64,000 nt of DNA. It comes from Stemphylium vesicarium. Lineage: Eukaryota; Ascomycota; Dothideomycetes; Pleosporales; Pleosporaceae. The notes beneath the pieces are model-generated. The model was not told where the DNA came from. It saw only the letters and a list, made by a program, of their open reading frames with translations, and did not search any database. A program made the translations under genes and the position numbers. This document shows positions 9,825 to 20,882 of the stretch, piece by piece (the first letter of the stretch is position 1; every line of letters starts with the position of its first letter). The DNA is taken from contig QXCR01000039.1 of NCBI GenBank assembly GCA_004380135.1, positions 141,584 through 205,583 on the forward strand, read 5' to 3'.

Positions 9825-11454
9825 CTACAAGAGATACTGGAAGTAGATGTTCTGCTTGTCCGTCATGTCTTGCAGACCATTCTCACCATGCACGTCCGCA
9901 TCAGCCTCGTGATAATGACCGCTCATCGAGTAATCAACTGGGTTCCTCGGAAGACCGGCAGCCTCGCGTTGGTCGGCCTTCTTCTTCTGCATCCATGTGA
10001 TGAGGAAAAATTGTGCAACAACAACACCCCAGAGAATGCACCAGATCGCTAGGATGCCTTTGAGGGCATTCACCTAGAAGAAACAAGTGATTAGTTAAGT
10101 TCCATGATTCGCGTACAGTTTGTGGGTGGAAATAACTTACGTATTGCGGTTTGAACTTTTTGTCGAAGATATATGGGGTAATGATGTTTCCTATGGAATT
10201 GCCAGCGTTGAAAGAGGTGTAGTAGATGGCCTTCTTCGTCTGCCCCGCACAATTTGCACCCATCCAGGAGATGAGCAGGGGATTGATGGCATAGACGAAC
10301 GCGATCAGATAGTAACCGACGAGGAGACCGCTTTGGTTTGATTCGGTCTTTGGGAGGCCAACCAACAACGCAACCCCAACAATCACGATAGTGACGAGTC
10401 CAAGTAGGAACGGTGACTTGCGTTTGAACCGATACGCCAGCCACGATGCGAGGAGGATGGAGATGAACTGGAGCGCTCCGAAAGGCATGTTTAGCAGAAC
10501 AGCCTGGTCGGCCGAGAATCCAGCTAGATCTTGCAAGATTATGGCGCCAAACACCGACGAGACAGAAGCGCCAGCGTTGACAGCAATGACCATGATCATG
10601 TACAGCCAGTACTTTGGTTCAGTCACAGCCTCGACAACATGCCCCCAGTTGAACTTGTGGGAGACGATACCCTGCTGGTTTGCTTTAACTCGCTCAACAG
10701 CCTTCAGGCGGTCTTCCGGTGACAAGTAACGAGCTTCTCCAGGGCTGTCGTGAGCCCACCAGTACGTAATGAGGCCAATGACAATAGTCATAATCCCAAA
10801 GAAGAGGTAAACCACCTGATAGCGGTATAGATGCGGGGAGTTGATTCGACCAAATCCATAAACGATGGGGGCGCTGATCAGCGTGCTGAGCCCGTAGCAA
10901 CTGTACCAGCATGCAACCCGAAATGGCTGCTCGGAACGCCTGTAAAAAGCGATGGTGATCATCGAGAAGAGAGGAATGACCGCTGCCTCGAAAGCCCCCA
11001 AAAAAAATCGAGAAGCGAGAAGTCCAGCGTAGTTCGTCGATCCACCGAGGCCACCAGCAACCGAGATACCCCAGCATGTGATGATGACTGGCAGCACATG
11101 GCGATACCGAAGCTTAACAAGGACCCAGGCTGCTATAGGCTGTACGCCTAGCTGGGCATAGTAACCGATGTTTCCAATGTTTGAATAGTCGTTGCCAGTA
11201 AGGTGCGCATCTTCGCGCAATCCATAGACGGCTGTCAACCCGATGATACCCTTGTCGGCGGATTGTAGGAAATAAACCATGCAGAGGAGTGACAACATCC
11301 ATATGTCTGTCTTACGGAGGATTCGTTTGCTGTCTGCGTCGGTACAGATGACGCCATCTCCAGTCAATGCTTGGTCCTTTCCTTCCTCGAAGGCGACAGC
11401 GTCGGACGCATGCTCGACGCCGTGAGCGCTAGGCTTCTCGACAGCTGAAGCCAT
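9825..11454 (-). CDS. MFS permease, DAL5/allantoate (anion:cation symporter) family
   Basis: The product is about 520 residues with 12 predicted membrane passes. Family hallmarks include KTDIWMLSLLCMVYFLQSAD near the N-terminus, LASRFFLGAFEAAVIPLFSM in the first half, and YYTSFNAGNSIGNIITPYIF near the end; the DAL5 family imports allantoate, nicotinate, pantothenate and related carboxylates. Coding is 11454-10141 and 10073-9825, split by an intron 10140-10074 (GTAAGT..CTAG, branch CTAAT) between KPQY and VNALKGILAIW, in phase 0. The cytosolic tail ends with an acidic and aromatic stretch. The ATG at 11454 is in a GCCATGGC-type context. Substrate cannot be inferred from the neighbours. Confidence 0.88.
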
Positions 11455-12623
11455 GGCACGAGGCTGGTTTTTTGGGAACTAGAGCAGAGAAGTGATGTGG
11501 GGATATGGTAGTAAGTCTGGGGTAGTAATCTGGGGCAGTGATCTGGGGTAGATGTTTATATGCTTCCACTAGCACAGACCCTATAACCCGGCTCAACGGC
11601 CTAACGGACTACAATTTCCCTCCAACGAGTACGCGCACTAATTGAAGCAAGTTTGGGACGATTCCATTCGCTTGACGTGCTGACACGACGCTACTGTGGC
11701 CAATTGGTGTGCCGTGAATAATACCGACAGCAACCGGCTAAATCAACATGAGCCAGACCTATTCGTGATGCACAAACGGTTCCGCGGGTAAGATCATGTA
11801 TACCTTGAAAGGGAAGCGGCTCGGGTCTTACAAGACCGAAATAACGGCACTGATACGCTGTGAGGCGATGCTTGTTGCAAGAGTCCAGGATGTTGGCGTG
11901 TGATGACGGGGTAGCGGCGAATAAGCACATATCATAATGATCGTAGCTTGCGTGCACGTCTTACTCGACGATGGTGATATTCTGTGCCACCTGCCGACTT
12001 ATCCCTTTTTCCATGGAGCTAACAGCGGGGCACCATCATTTAATATCCACGGATATCTTGGCCGCTTGCTACTTATCTCTATCTTGTAGCTGTGACTTCG
12101 TTGCGCGATCTCGAGAACATACCTCAAATTATCAAGTTAGCCAGCCTTGAACATAAGACTTTCTTGACTGCATGACAAGCTTCTGGCCAAGAGCGCCTAT
12201 GGTGGCAATCTTTGTGTCCTGGGGAAAGCGCCACAGTTGGAAGTGATTAGCCGGCCTTCCGGTTTACGTCATCGTTTCCCATCCTTCGCTCGGAGACGAC
12301 CTCATCTTCCAGTCACAGCGCGATTTCTCGTTTGCGCGCGGCAATTCTCACTGGCAGACACGCGATTTTGATATTTGAAGAGATACGCGAAAGGTGTCTT
12401 TGACTGGTCGACTCGCTTCACGATAGTCAGAGTGTCGCAGTAACGCAGCGGCCAGCAGAAGCCTCGGCGCGACTCCACCAAACCCAGAAAAATGCGGGGT
12501 AATCGTCATGGCATCCGCAGGCGTCGTGGATATCTTTCTAGAATCTGAAATGTGTTCTTCAATCAGATTTGACACCTGAAGAACAGGTGTTGTGCAGCAA
12601 GAAACTTTCGGCGAAACTTCACC
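11455..12623. other. Divergent intergenic region, permease and cyclase-family gene
   Basis: This 1.2-kb region separates two divergent starts and holds a 13-bp tandem repeat near the permease. A minus-strand open frame at 12348-12836 overlaps the cyclase first exon and is not supported. No RNA gene is recognised. Confidence 0.4.
11516..11554. repeat. 13-bp direct tandem repeat, three degenerate copies
   Basis: Units TCTGGGGTAGTAA, TCTGGGGCAGTGA and TCTGGGGTAGATG lie head to tail, 60-100 bp upstream of the permease ATG. They could be an array of binding sites or a minisatellite; nothing in the sequence decides between these. Confidence 0.7.
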
Positions 12624-13979
12624 ATGGCCGATTCCAATAGCACCGCTGGCCAGCGCTTGACCCAGATCAAGGATTTTTTGACAATGAACAAAACCGCAAC
12701 AACCATACCCTGGGATCCGGATAGCACCAAATTCCCCACGCGAAAGGAGCTTCCGGGAATCCCTGGCGCCCCCAAAGAAGCAGCTTGGGTTTGGGGTGAC
12801 AATGACTACGTACGGCGACTCCACTACACATCTCAAATTGTGCTAATCGGCGGTAGATCGGGCGCCTGAACCTTTTGACCCCGACTCGCGTAGCTGCCGC
12901 TGCCAAAGAGATCAGGTCCGGTGAGATTGTGCCTGTGAAGTAAGGGATCCCCAGTACAATCTATCTGACCTACGCTAATACGAACGAACAGTCTGCCGCT
13001 CAACGTACCCAACGTACCCGCATTCGGTCGCGAGACGTTCCAGCACGAGATCAAAACTTTGCACGAAGGGATTGCCTATGATGATGTCTATCATATGAAC
13101 ACCCAAAGCGGCACACAGTGGGATGGGTTTAGACATTTCGCCCATGTCGCGAGCGGCTCTTTCTACAACGGCGTATGTACTTTTATATGCTCGCGATTTT
13201 GCCTACTAACATGCAGTTCAGACCAAAGGAAGTGACATCACAGGTCCAAGTGCAAACCACAAATGCTCAATTCATCACTGGGCTGAACATGGCATCGCTG
13301 GCCGAGGCTTTCTTCTCGACTACAGAGGCTATGCGCACAAGAAAGGCATCAATTACGATCCTTTTGATTACTATCCCATCTCCTGGGAGGAGCTCTACCA
13401 GTGTGGCAAGGATCAGGGAGTAGACATTAGACCCGCTGCTCAGGGTGGCGATATCAAGCCCGGAGACATGCTCTTTGTTCGCAGTGGATGGAAAGAAGCG
13501 TACGACAGCAAGAGCGATGAAGATAGGACCAAGGCCGCGACCCGCCATGGCTCTGGTAAAGATGGAGAAGATGGGCTGCGATACGCGGGTGTGAGCCAAG
13601 AAGAAAAGATTCTTGACTGGCTCCACGACAGTTATTTCGCGTCCGTTGCAGGCGATGCTCCGACGTTCGAAGCCTGGCCTACTCACGAAGGTGAGGACAT
13701 GAATGAGTTCCGAATTGAGTTACATAGACTGACTTCGTGGCTAGATTACTATCTTCATGAGTATATTCTCGCTCTTTGGGGTATGCCGCTAGGCGAGATG
13801 TTGGATTTGGAGAAGCTTGCGCAGACCTGCCGTGAGAAGAATCGGTGGTTCTTCTTCTTCTCTTCCGCACCAGCAAACTGCCCAGGTATGTTGATCCTGC
13901 ACTTCTTGAAACGTTCTATTCGGCTGATTATGTAATAGGTGGTGTAAGCTCTCATGTGAATGGCACAGCGATCTTTTAA
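12624..13979 (+). CDS. Cyclase-family (PF04199-type) metal-dependent hydrolase
   Basis: The family includes kynurenine formamidases and other Mn/Zn hydrolases; fungal members of this clade are mostly uncharacterised. Five coding segments are inferred: 12624-12809, 12857-12939, 12992-13172, 13222-13885 and 13939-13979, giving about 384 residues. All four introns are 47-53 nt with GTAYGK/GTAAGG donors and TAG/CAG acceptors. Conserved blocks are DNDYIGRLNLLTPTRVAAA, then the MNTQSGTQWDGFRHFAH segment, and IHHWAEHGIAGRGFLLDYRG. The central block has NTQSGTQWDG where bacterial cyclases show the metal-ligand pattern HxGTHxD, so some ligands differ; the same substitution appears to me to be a feature of the fungal clade. 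The last segment adds a GGVSSHVNGTAIF end. The ATG at 12624 has an ACCATGG context. Confidence 0.85.
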
Positions 13980-14488
13980 GCCAGCAGTAGCATACAGGCA
14001 ATGTGAACGTATACAATTCAAGTACATAAATATAGGGATATCAATCGATCTAGTAGCCAATGCCACTACCGTACTTGCATGTGTACCTAGGTATGCGTAG
14101 GCAAAGTTACTCAGATACATACTGTGGCGGAGCGGAATGTTATCGGTTTTTGACTATTACCTTTACCTCTCAATGTAAACTTGTCCACGAACAGCGCCAA
14201 AAAGGGACAGGTGCGATGATAATGAGCGAAGGCGCTAACAAAGCGCGACTCCATGTCGCGCAGTTGCGATGCGAGACGTAGATCGAAGTCTTGGCAAGCC
14301 GCCCTAGCGTAGAGTCGCGGCTCGTGTTGCCTTGCAGCTCCGTCAAGCTCTCGAAACATCAAGTCGCCAACTCAACTCCGCTACAACTCATTGCCGCACT
14401 TGCTATTGCTCTACCTCTTTCTCTGCCCGAGACAGACCTGTAGCCCCAATTTGTGACTTTCTGCCAAATCCCCGCACAAATAGCCACC
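13980..14488. other. Intergenic region upstream of proteasome alpha-5
   Basis: It contains the 3' region of the cyclase gene and the promoter/leader of the proteasome gene. Nothing else is recognised. Two direct GATA-type motifs may occur by chance. Confidence 0.3.
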
Positions 14489-15510
14489 ATGGTACGCCGC
14501 TCACCGGACCCCGCTGGAGCTTTGTAACTAACTTGAGCAGTTTATAGCACGAAGCGAATATGGTGAGTTTCTTCGAGTAGCATATTTCCCAATATACGTT
14601 GCTGACCATGACTCACAGACCGCGGTATCAAGTTCGTCACCCCAATGCATTCACGTCGAGAGTCGCCTGCTCACAAACACGCAGCACCTTCTCGCCCGAG
14701 GGCCGTCTCTTCCAAGTCGAATATTCTCTAGAAGCTATCAAGCTCGGTTCAACGGCGATAGGTGTAGGCATCATCTCTTTCCTCGGCTAGGCGGCGAACA
14801 TGAACTTATATTTCCCGACAGGTAGCGACTGGCGAGGGCGTAATCCTCGGTGTAGAGAAGCGCGTAACCTCGACCCTCCTTGAGACCAGCTCCGTCGAAA
14901 AGATTGTCGAAATCGATCGCCACATTGGCTGCGCCATGTCGGGACTGCAAGCCGATGCACGAAGCATGATCGAGCACGCCCGCGTCGAGAGCCAGAACCA
15001 CGCCTTCAACTACGCCGAGCCCCTACGAGTCGAAAGCTGCACGCAGGCGATATGTGATTTGGCGCTGAGGTTCGGTGAGGGTGCCGAGGGTGAAGAGAGC
15101 ATCATGAGCAGGCCGTTTGGTGTTGCGCTGCTGATTGCGGGTTATGATGAGGATGGCCCAAGTCTGTACGTCACGAGCGAATACGCACGAGGAAACAATG
15201 GGATAGAACTCCGGTGCTAACCAAGATTTGCAGTTACCACGCCGAGCCCTCTGGCACATTCTACCGCTACGACGCCAAAGCTATCGGTTCTGGATCCGAG
15301 GGTGCACAAGCAGAGTTGCAAAACGAGTTCCACAAGTCGCTCACCCTGCCCGAGGCAGAGGTTCTCACGCTCAAGACACTGAAGCAGGTCATGGAGGAGA
15401 AGCTGGATAGCAAGAACGTGCAGTTGGCAAGCGTCACCAAGGACAAGGGCTTCAGGATCTACACTGATGCCGAGATGGCTGAGGTCGTTGGCAGGCTACC
15501 GACAAACTAG
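14489..15510 (+). CDS. PUP2: 20S proteasome subunit alpha-5 (PSMA5/Pup2)
   Basis: It is a ring subunit of the 20S proteasome core. Six coding segments are inferred: 14489-14491 (the ATG alone), 14541-14562, 14619-14631, 14685-14763, 14822-15165 and 15234-15510, giving 245 residues, the usual size. The assembled N-terminus reads MFIARSEYDRGINTFSPEGR, matching the family and containing the YDR and FSPEGRLFQVEY elements of the alpha-subunit N-terminal helix. Later blocks are EKRVTSTLLE, HIGCAMSGLQADAR and YRYDAKAIGSGSEGAQ. The first three coding exons are 3, 22 and 13 nt, so the 5' end is built from micro-exons and an automatic gene caller would easily misplace the start. The split codon at 15165/15234 is CT|T, giving LYHAEPSG. 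Confidence 0.93.
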
Positions 15511-16143
15511 AATCTGGTGTCTACATGATATCATGGTGGACTCAGAGTAGAGTCCAACGGGCATCTTAGCATCTCGACCCATATGTTTGAGTGACGCGAA
15601 AATGAAGCAATGACCAAAATCACTGTCCCCCTGTAATGTTGATGTGTGAATCATTCTGTTTTGTCGTCTATGGCGGTTCCGAACAGTAGTGACATCATCT
15701 TGTTCAGTGATCTAGTATATCGAGGATCGGATGTTTTCATAGAGAATAGTATGGCCACTAGCGAAATGATAAAAATGATGGAGAATGCTCTGGACTGGAT
15801 TTCGATTGTCGGCTTTGAAGTGGTAGTGAAACAGCATAGAGCTGGGTCATGATCGACGCACTCAGCGGGAGTCGCAGAGCTGACCTGAGCTCTCTTGCGC
15901 AAGTCCACGACAGATACTGCTACTATACTGATCTCTTGAAAACTTACTACCAAACTCAGTCGTACAAAAGCAAAAGAAAGCAGATGGTCGACGCTGACCT
16001 CTACCCGCAAAATCCCGGCCTATCTCATTCGTCGATTCCGTCGCCAAGCCCCTGCTTCCCGCGCAGCGGTGCCCGGCAACTTCAACTTTGTCCACGCTGC
16101 ACGACCTCACTAACATCGCAACCACGAGCCAAATCCGCCCAAG
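15511..16143. other. Intergenic region, proteasome gene to QCR10
   Basis: Open frames on both strands here show no family resemblance. The stretch should contain the PUP2 3' region and the QCR10 promoter; CT-rich sequence precedes the QCR10 start. Confidence 0.35.
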
Positions 16144-16860
16144 ATGTCTGTCTCATCTTTCGCCCACCATGGCAAGACGCCTGCTGCTGTCGTAAGTCGC
16201 CGCTTCTGGGCCATTGCGCAGTTGCCTGCCACAGGTTGGCTGTATGACGCAAGGAAAAGCTAATGCGAGGGTACAGAGCATGCGCAGCCCGTACAAGGCT
16301 TACAGGAGTCCCTTTGGTCCTCAGTACGTATTTCTCTGGTTTCTACGACGGCGATGGGGTGGGCGTTGGGACTTGGAAGTTGCGGTGGGGAGAGCGTTGT
16401 GGGCGGCATCGAGAAAGAGGTAGATTGCTAAGACATGAGGGCGGCTGTTGCGGGACCACGATCTCTGTCGGACAGCTGCATATATTGCGCACGGTATCAG
16501 GAAATTGGCAGGAGAATTGCGCCGCCCGCAGCCACGCCTGGAACGATACAATTGCGATTCAAAGACGCTCAGAAGCTAACAGGCGCGATAGATACACCAT
16601 CCCAAAGAACTACCACGGCCTCACCGTTGGCACCGCCGCTAAGTAGTACGTCTTCCACACCCAAAACTACATCCCAGCCTCCCAGAATCTAACACACATC
16701 CAGCGGTGCCCTCGCCGCCGGTTTCGGCGGTGTCGCCGGTTTCTTCGCCCTCTTCTTCTTCGCCGAGGTCCCCAAGGTCCGCGACGACATCATGAAGAAG
16801 ATCCCCGTTCTCGACAAGTTCTTCACCCACGAGATACCGCCTGAGGATAACCCTTTTTAA
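16144..16860 (+). CDS. QCR10: Ubiquinol-cytochrome c reductase subunit 10 (QCR10), complex III
   Basis: The C-terminal half is diagnostic: a hydrophobic membrane segment GGVAGFFALFFFAEVPKVRD followed by KKIPVLDKFF and EIPPEDNPF, the ending typical of fungal QCR10, a small subunit of the mitochondrial bc1 complex. Coding is assigned to 16144-16191, 16277-16323, 16592-16645 and 16704-16860 (101 residues). The joins give HGKTPAAV + SMRSPYKAYRSPFGPQ + YTIPKNYHGLTVGTAAK + YGALAAGFGG, all in phase. The middle intron is long for this genome (268 nt) and contains unrelated open frames. Introns 1 and 3 have GTAAGT or GTACGT donors and a good GCTAATG branch site before acceptor 16276. Confidence 0.85.
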
Positions 16861-17157
16861 AGCCTCTTCTTTCTCTCTCGATCTCCAGTTATGCTGTTCT
16901 TTGCATGAGGGGTCGGCGTGTGGGTATGGCGATTGTACAACAATACAAGAGAGGGGACGTGGCATATATATTAGCGACTGCGTGCGCGGAATAGACGTCT
17001 TTTTGTCTTCATGACTTGCTTCCTTGGCTCCCTCTTCAGCTCCGCGATCTGGCTCGGTACCGCTCATGTCCTACATGATGCGTCTTGCTGGGCTTCATAG
17101 ACAACTTCTAGGCTCGGATAGGGGCTTTCACCAGCAATCCTCATCGTCGTCCTCATC
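16861..17157. other. Short spacer downstream of QCR10
   Basis: The stretch lies between the 3' ends of QCR10 and the minus-strand gene below. No feature is seen. Confidence 0.3.
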
Positions 17158-17508
17158 CTACAATCTTTCTTTCACATCCACCATCTTCCCATTCCATCCC
17201 ATGACTTCCAGCTTCATTTTTTCTCCTGCCTTCTTGTCGAACCATTTAATCAGGTCTCGCACGCATCGCCGTCCTTTGACTTCAATCCGACCGTCCGCTT
17301 TGAATTCTTCCGACAAGTCATCGTCTTGTTCAGCCTCGGAGTCTTCAGAGGGAGAGTGCTGTGATTCATCTGACATTGCGGTCATTGAAGAGACTGTGAT
17401 GAGCAGAGAGTGTAGAATGGGGCTAAGGGTTTTGAGTTCTTGGATGGTGTATGAAAGGATACGATTTCTGCCCTGGCGGAGGTCTACTTGTGCAGGTGCT
17501 CCTTTGTC
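17158..17508 (-). CDS. Hypothetical small acidic protein (5' end not resolved)
   Basis: The open frame reads like coding sequence: RILSYTIQELKTLSPILHSL, then an acidic Ser-rich stretch (SPSEDSEAEQDDDLSEEFKA), then RRCVRDLIKWFDKKAGEKMK and MGWNGKMVDVKERL. An internal ATG at 17385 would start at the acidic stretch, but the residues before it look equally protein-like, and a TTAAG just before 17507 could be a splice acceptor for an unfound first exon. No family was recognised. The gene lies between QCR10 (+) and the Mn-type CDF gene (-). Confidence 0.42.
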   Translation of the reverse strand, partial: DKGAPAQVDLRQGRNRILSYTIQELKTLSPILHSLLITVSSMTAMSDESQHSPSEDSEAEQDDDLSEEFKADGRIEVKGRRCVRDLIKWFDKKAGEKMKLEVMGWNGKMVDVKERL

Positions 17509-17781
17509 TTAAGTGAAGATACACAAACACCGCCATAGCGTTATGCAAGCCTGAGACAACCGGACAAAGGAATCGCCAAGCGTGCGCAGCAAGAGTCATT
17601 GAACGGATATGGTTTAGATTTATCGTATGTCTTTCTAGCGAAACAGATATATGCAGCTTTTGTATACTTTGCTGACAGGGGGTATAAAATGATTAAAAAC
17701 GAAATGGTGCGAACTTTTGATCCAGTTCACCATAATATACAACAACAATGACTAAACAAACTACATTATGTTGTTCCATAC

Positions 17782-19303
17782 TCATGCGCCCTTTTCTTGC
17801 TTCTTGAAGAGGAACCGCATAGCTTTCACGCGCTCTTTGATCGATCGGGATTGCGTTACTTCGTAGAGGGGCTTGTGCTCCTCGAAGATGTCATGTTCGC
17901 TTTCATAATCGACGTGGACGTAAGCGCGCTCGACATCAGCAAGACCTGTTGCAAGTTAGCATGGCAGTCATGGCGTATGTTAACGTGAGCGCTGTGATGA
18001 CATACCTTCCAGCTTGCGCTGCAGAGTCTGAGAGACGTCGTGCGTGGTCTTGAGGGGCTGATCCTCATTCATCACAATGTCGACCTCCACATAGTATTTC
18101 TGCCCAGCATGGTATGCACGGCAAGTATCGACCTTTTGTATCCTCGAGTCGTGGGTGACAACGAGGTAGATCAACTTGCTGATAAAGTCCCTGGGCGCTG
18201 ACTTGCCAACAAGCAGCCAGACGTGATCGAAAGCGTTGGCAGCCCATGAAACAAGGATCAAGAGACCGATGAGGATGGCACCGATGGGGTCGACATACCA
18301 GACCACGCGGCTTCCGACGATAGACATGGCAAGACCGAACGCGTTGACGATGATGTCGTTGCGGTGGTCGATGAAGAAGACATGAACGGCGGGGTACCGG
18401 CGGAAGATGAAGCAGTAGATGCAGAGGGAGCCTTTGCAAAAGATGGCTGTGGCCACAAAGGCAATGGGGATGATGTGGAGCTCTTCCGAGTCTGTTTCAC
18501 CACCAGCCAGGGACCTGCCAGATTCAATCTTGCTGACTGTTAGTGCTTGCATCATCCTGATATGGTGGGGTGCTTACAATCAGTTGAATAGCAACCGTTG
18601 TCATCAGACAACAGAACATGATGATACCGATTGTTTCGATCCGCGTTCTTCCAACAGGGTACTTGTACACACTTGGCCTTGCTGCCATACGGGAGGTGAT
18701 GAGCATAACAATTGAGGACACCAGGTCCATGAAGGCATCTGCTGCTGTTGCGAACAGCGACAGGGATCCTGTGGATATGGCGGCATACATCTGGATGATG
18801 AAGAGGCAGAAGTTGACGATGAATGATGCATTCACGGCGAATCGGACTTTCGGACCATTCTCGAGATGGTCGAGCGCCGCCAACCGCTCTTCGTCACCGC
18901 TCTGGAGGAACTGGTCAATGAGAGCATTTTGCCTAGTGTAGAACTTCTTCATATGTCTTGGCTTGGCCAATGGATGGTCTGCCCTCATCTGCTTTTGCGT
19001 TACATCGTCTCGGCGATGTTTACCAAGATCGAGGGGGTCGTTGTTGATTGTAATGGTAACATCGTCCTTGGCATCTTGAGAAGATGCATTGTCTGCAGAT
19101 GAAAGCCGTTCAATGGCATCTGTTCTATGATCGGCAGTGACAGTTGACTGGTATGAAGGTGAGGCTTGACCAGCATTGACTGGAGCAGTTGTTTGCCCCG
19201 CACCTTGGCCCTGGGATGGGCGACCAGGCGAAGCTAGAGGAACAGTCAGACACAGAAGTGCTACACCAGACGCCTGATACATACCATGAGAATCGGGTGA
19301 CAT
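17782..19303 (-). CDS. Cation diffusion facilitator, Mn-CDF type
   Basis: This is a cation/H+ antiporter that moves Mn2+ (or a related divalent metal) out of the cytosol, into an organelle or out of the cell. Coding is 19303-19285, 19233-18578, 18528-18006 and 17945-17782, giving 453 residues. The two membrane metal sites both read DxxxD: DAFMD in TM2 and DHRND in TM5. That pair is the signature of the Mn-CDF group (plant MTP8-11 type), whereas Zn-CDFs have HxxxD. Other matches are WLLVGKSAPRDFISKL and DTCRAYHAGQKYYVEVDIVM of the C-terminal domain. The N-terminus (about 150 residues) is long and polar. Intron 1 (19284-19234) is 51 nt and in-frame without stop, so retention would add 17 residues. 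The intron at 18577-18529 uses an AAG acceptor. Confidence 0.9.
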
Positions 19304-20882
19304 GATGTCCGGAATATGGCCTGAGTGTCGCGTATGAGTTTGTATGAGCGATCGCCAGGGTTTATTGTGTGAATGAGTTACGAGGTGGGCATATATGCCT
19401 CAGCTACGGGCAAGCAGGCACTGTAATAAAGCACCACCATGAACGCCACCCGCGGCCCTCGTCCCGCTCGTCTCCGCGAGGATCCTTTTTCTCGAACCCT
19501 GAGGTCATGGTAGTATGGCCAGATTGTTTGCACAGTGTGAGATTGCGTGAATGCTGCACATTGGTGCAGGCTGTAAGAATGCTGGGCGCGGAGCCTGAAA
19601 CTCGCTAAGCATTCATCACGCTCGCTACCACGCCTTAGGCCAGCGACGATACCAGATTCAGAAGGGTTCGATTACCTTGGCAAGATCTTGATACCATATC
19701 TGGCTTGGCGGTCTGCAGGTGCGGAGGATGGGCTGAAATGTTGCGTATACAGCGAGTGTAAGCCTGCAGGACCTCTCACCGGATTGCTTTTCTCGGTGGG
19801 GCATGCCCAGAGCACAAGCAAGGCTTGTTTGAGCGCAAATAAACCCCCGCAAGGACGGCGGTCGAAGATGTGGGCTTGATGGAGCTGGCAAGGTGGAGGT
19901 TGTGTCTCGACGGGCAAGTTGTGGCTGTTTCCTCCCCCACGGCTAAAATCGTCTCATAAGCCCCTTCCAGACTAGCGCAACGCAGTGATCGTCACGGAAG
20001 GATTGTATCGGCTACACTAGGCCCCATAACGGCCGCGATCTATAACTCCACGCTTCTTCAACACTTCTCTCCAGGTTTCAAAACTGACCAAGTCATGACA
20101 CTGCCAAGCTTCTGAAAGATCGGCACGAAACCCAACCGTGCTTGGACGTACGCGTCGACACCATCGCGAAACGTCTCATTGGCCTCCTAAATTTGAGAAC
20201 CGAGCCTCTTCAAACCTCAACTGTGGCGGAACGTCCCATTCAAGCCTCACCCTGAATGCTTCGCAACTCCACACTCTTGTCATCTGTACCACTCTGTGGA
20301 AACGAGACTTGAGCCGCATCACATCTCCACCCTTTGGTAGATCGCCCGGGTCTGCCAAGCATCTACGCGCATGACAGCCGTCCCCAATGAGCTTCGTGGG
20401 CTCGGCGAACAACAATTCCATTTCCAGCCTTGCAGCCTTATGGTCTTGCTTCTTCTCGGTCTGCACGATGCTGGCTGATCCTGGCACCGTCTGGACCTCC
20501 GCCTTCTCTGCGTGAAGCACCTATCATTCGAGCGGCATCTGAGGCACAGGCCATTGTGTCGAGGCTCCACTATCGTCGTCAACCCCATTTGTTCTAGGAG
20601 CGTAGTGATCAGCATGATGCGGTTAGTGTCTCTTATGCTGCCGTAGGCTTAAAGCACTACATAGTCTCCAGTGCCGAGCCTCGAATCCTATACCTTCACT
20701 ATCAGTTCATTGTGTTTTGACTTCTGTTACTCTCTGAGAGAGTGTGTTGTGTTCCCTTCTTTTCTCTTTCGCTTCTTCTCTTCTCTTCGTCCATCGTCGC
20801 CGGCGACGAGACTGCTGGCTAGTCTGGAATTGCCATTCACATTCCTTGGTCTGTTCTTCTACGCCCCTAGTAATTATTCGCC
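19304..20882. other. Long divergent intergenic region between CDF and ZIP transporters
   Basis: This 1.6-kb region separates two divergent metal-transporter genes. It holds several unsupported open frames, and a pyrimidine tract at about 20755-20790 upstream of the ZIP start that looks like a fungal core promoter or leader. No gene is recognised, and a small transcript cannot be excluded. Confidence 0.4.

Noticed and set aside
16214..16646. Open frames inside QCR10
   Set aside because: They fall mainly within the long second QCR10 intron and have no coding character.
19234..19284. Reading through the first CDF intron as protein
   Set aside because: Canonical GTATGT..CTAG ends and a branch site argue for splicing, although the frame stays open.
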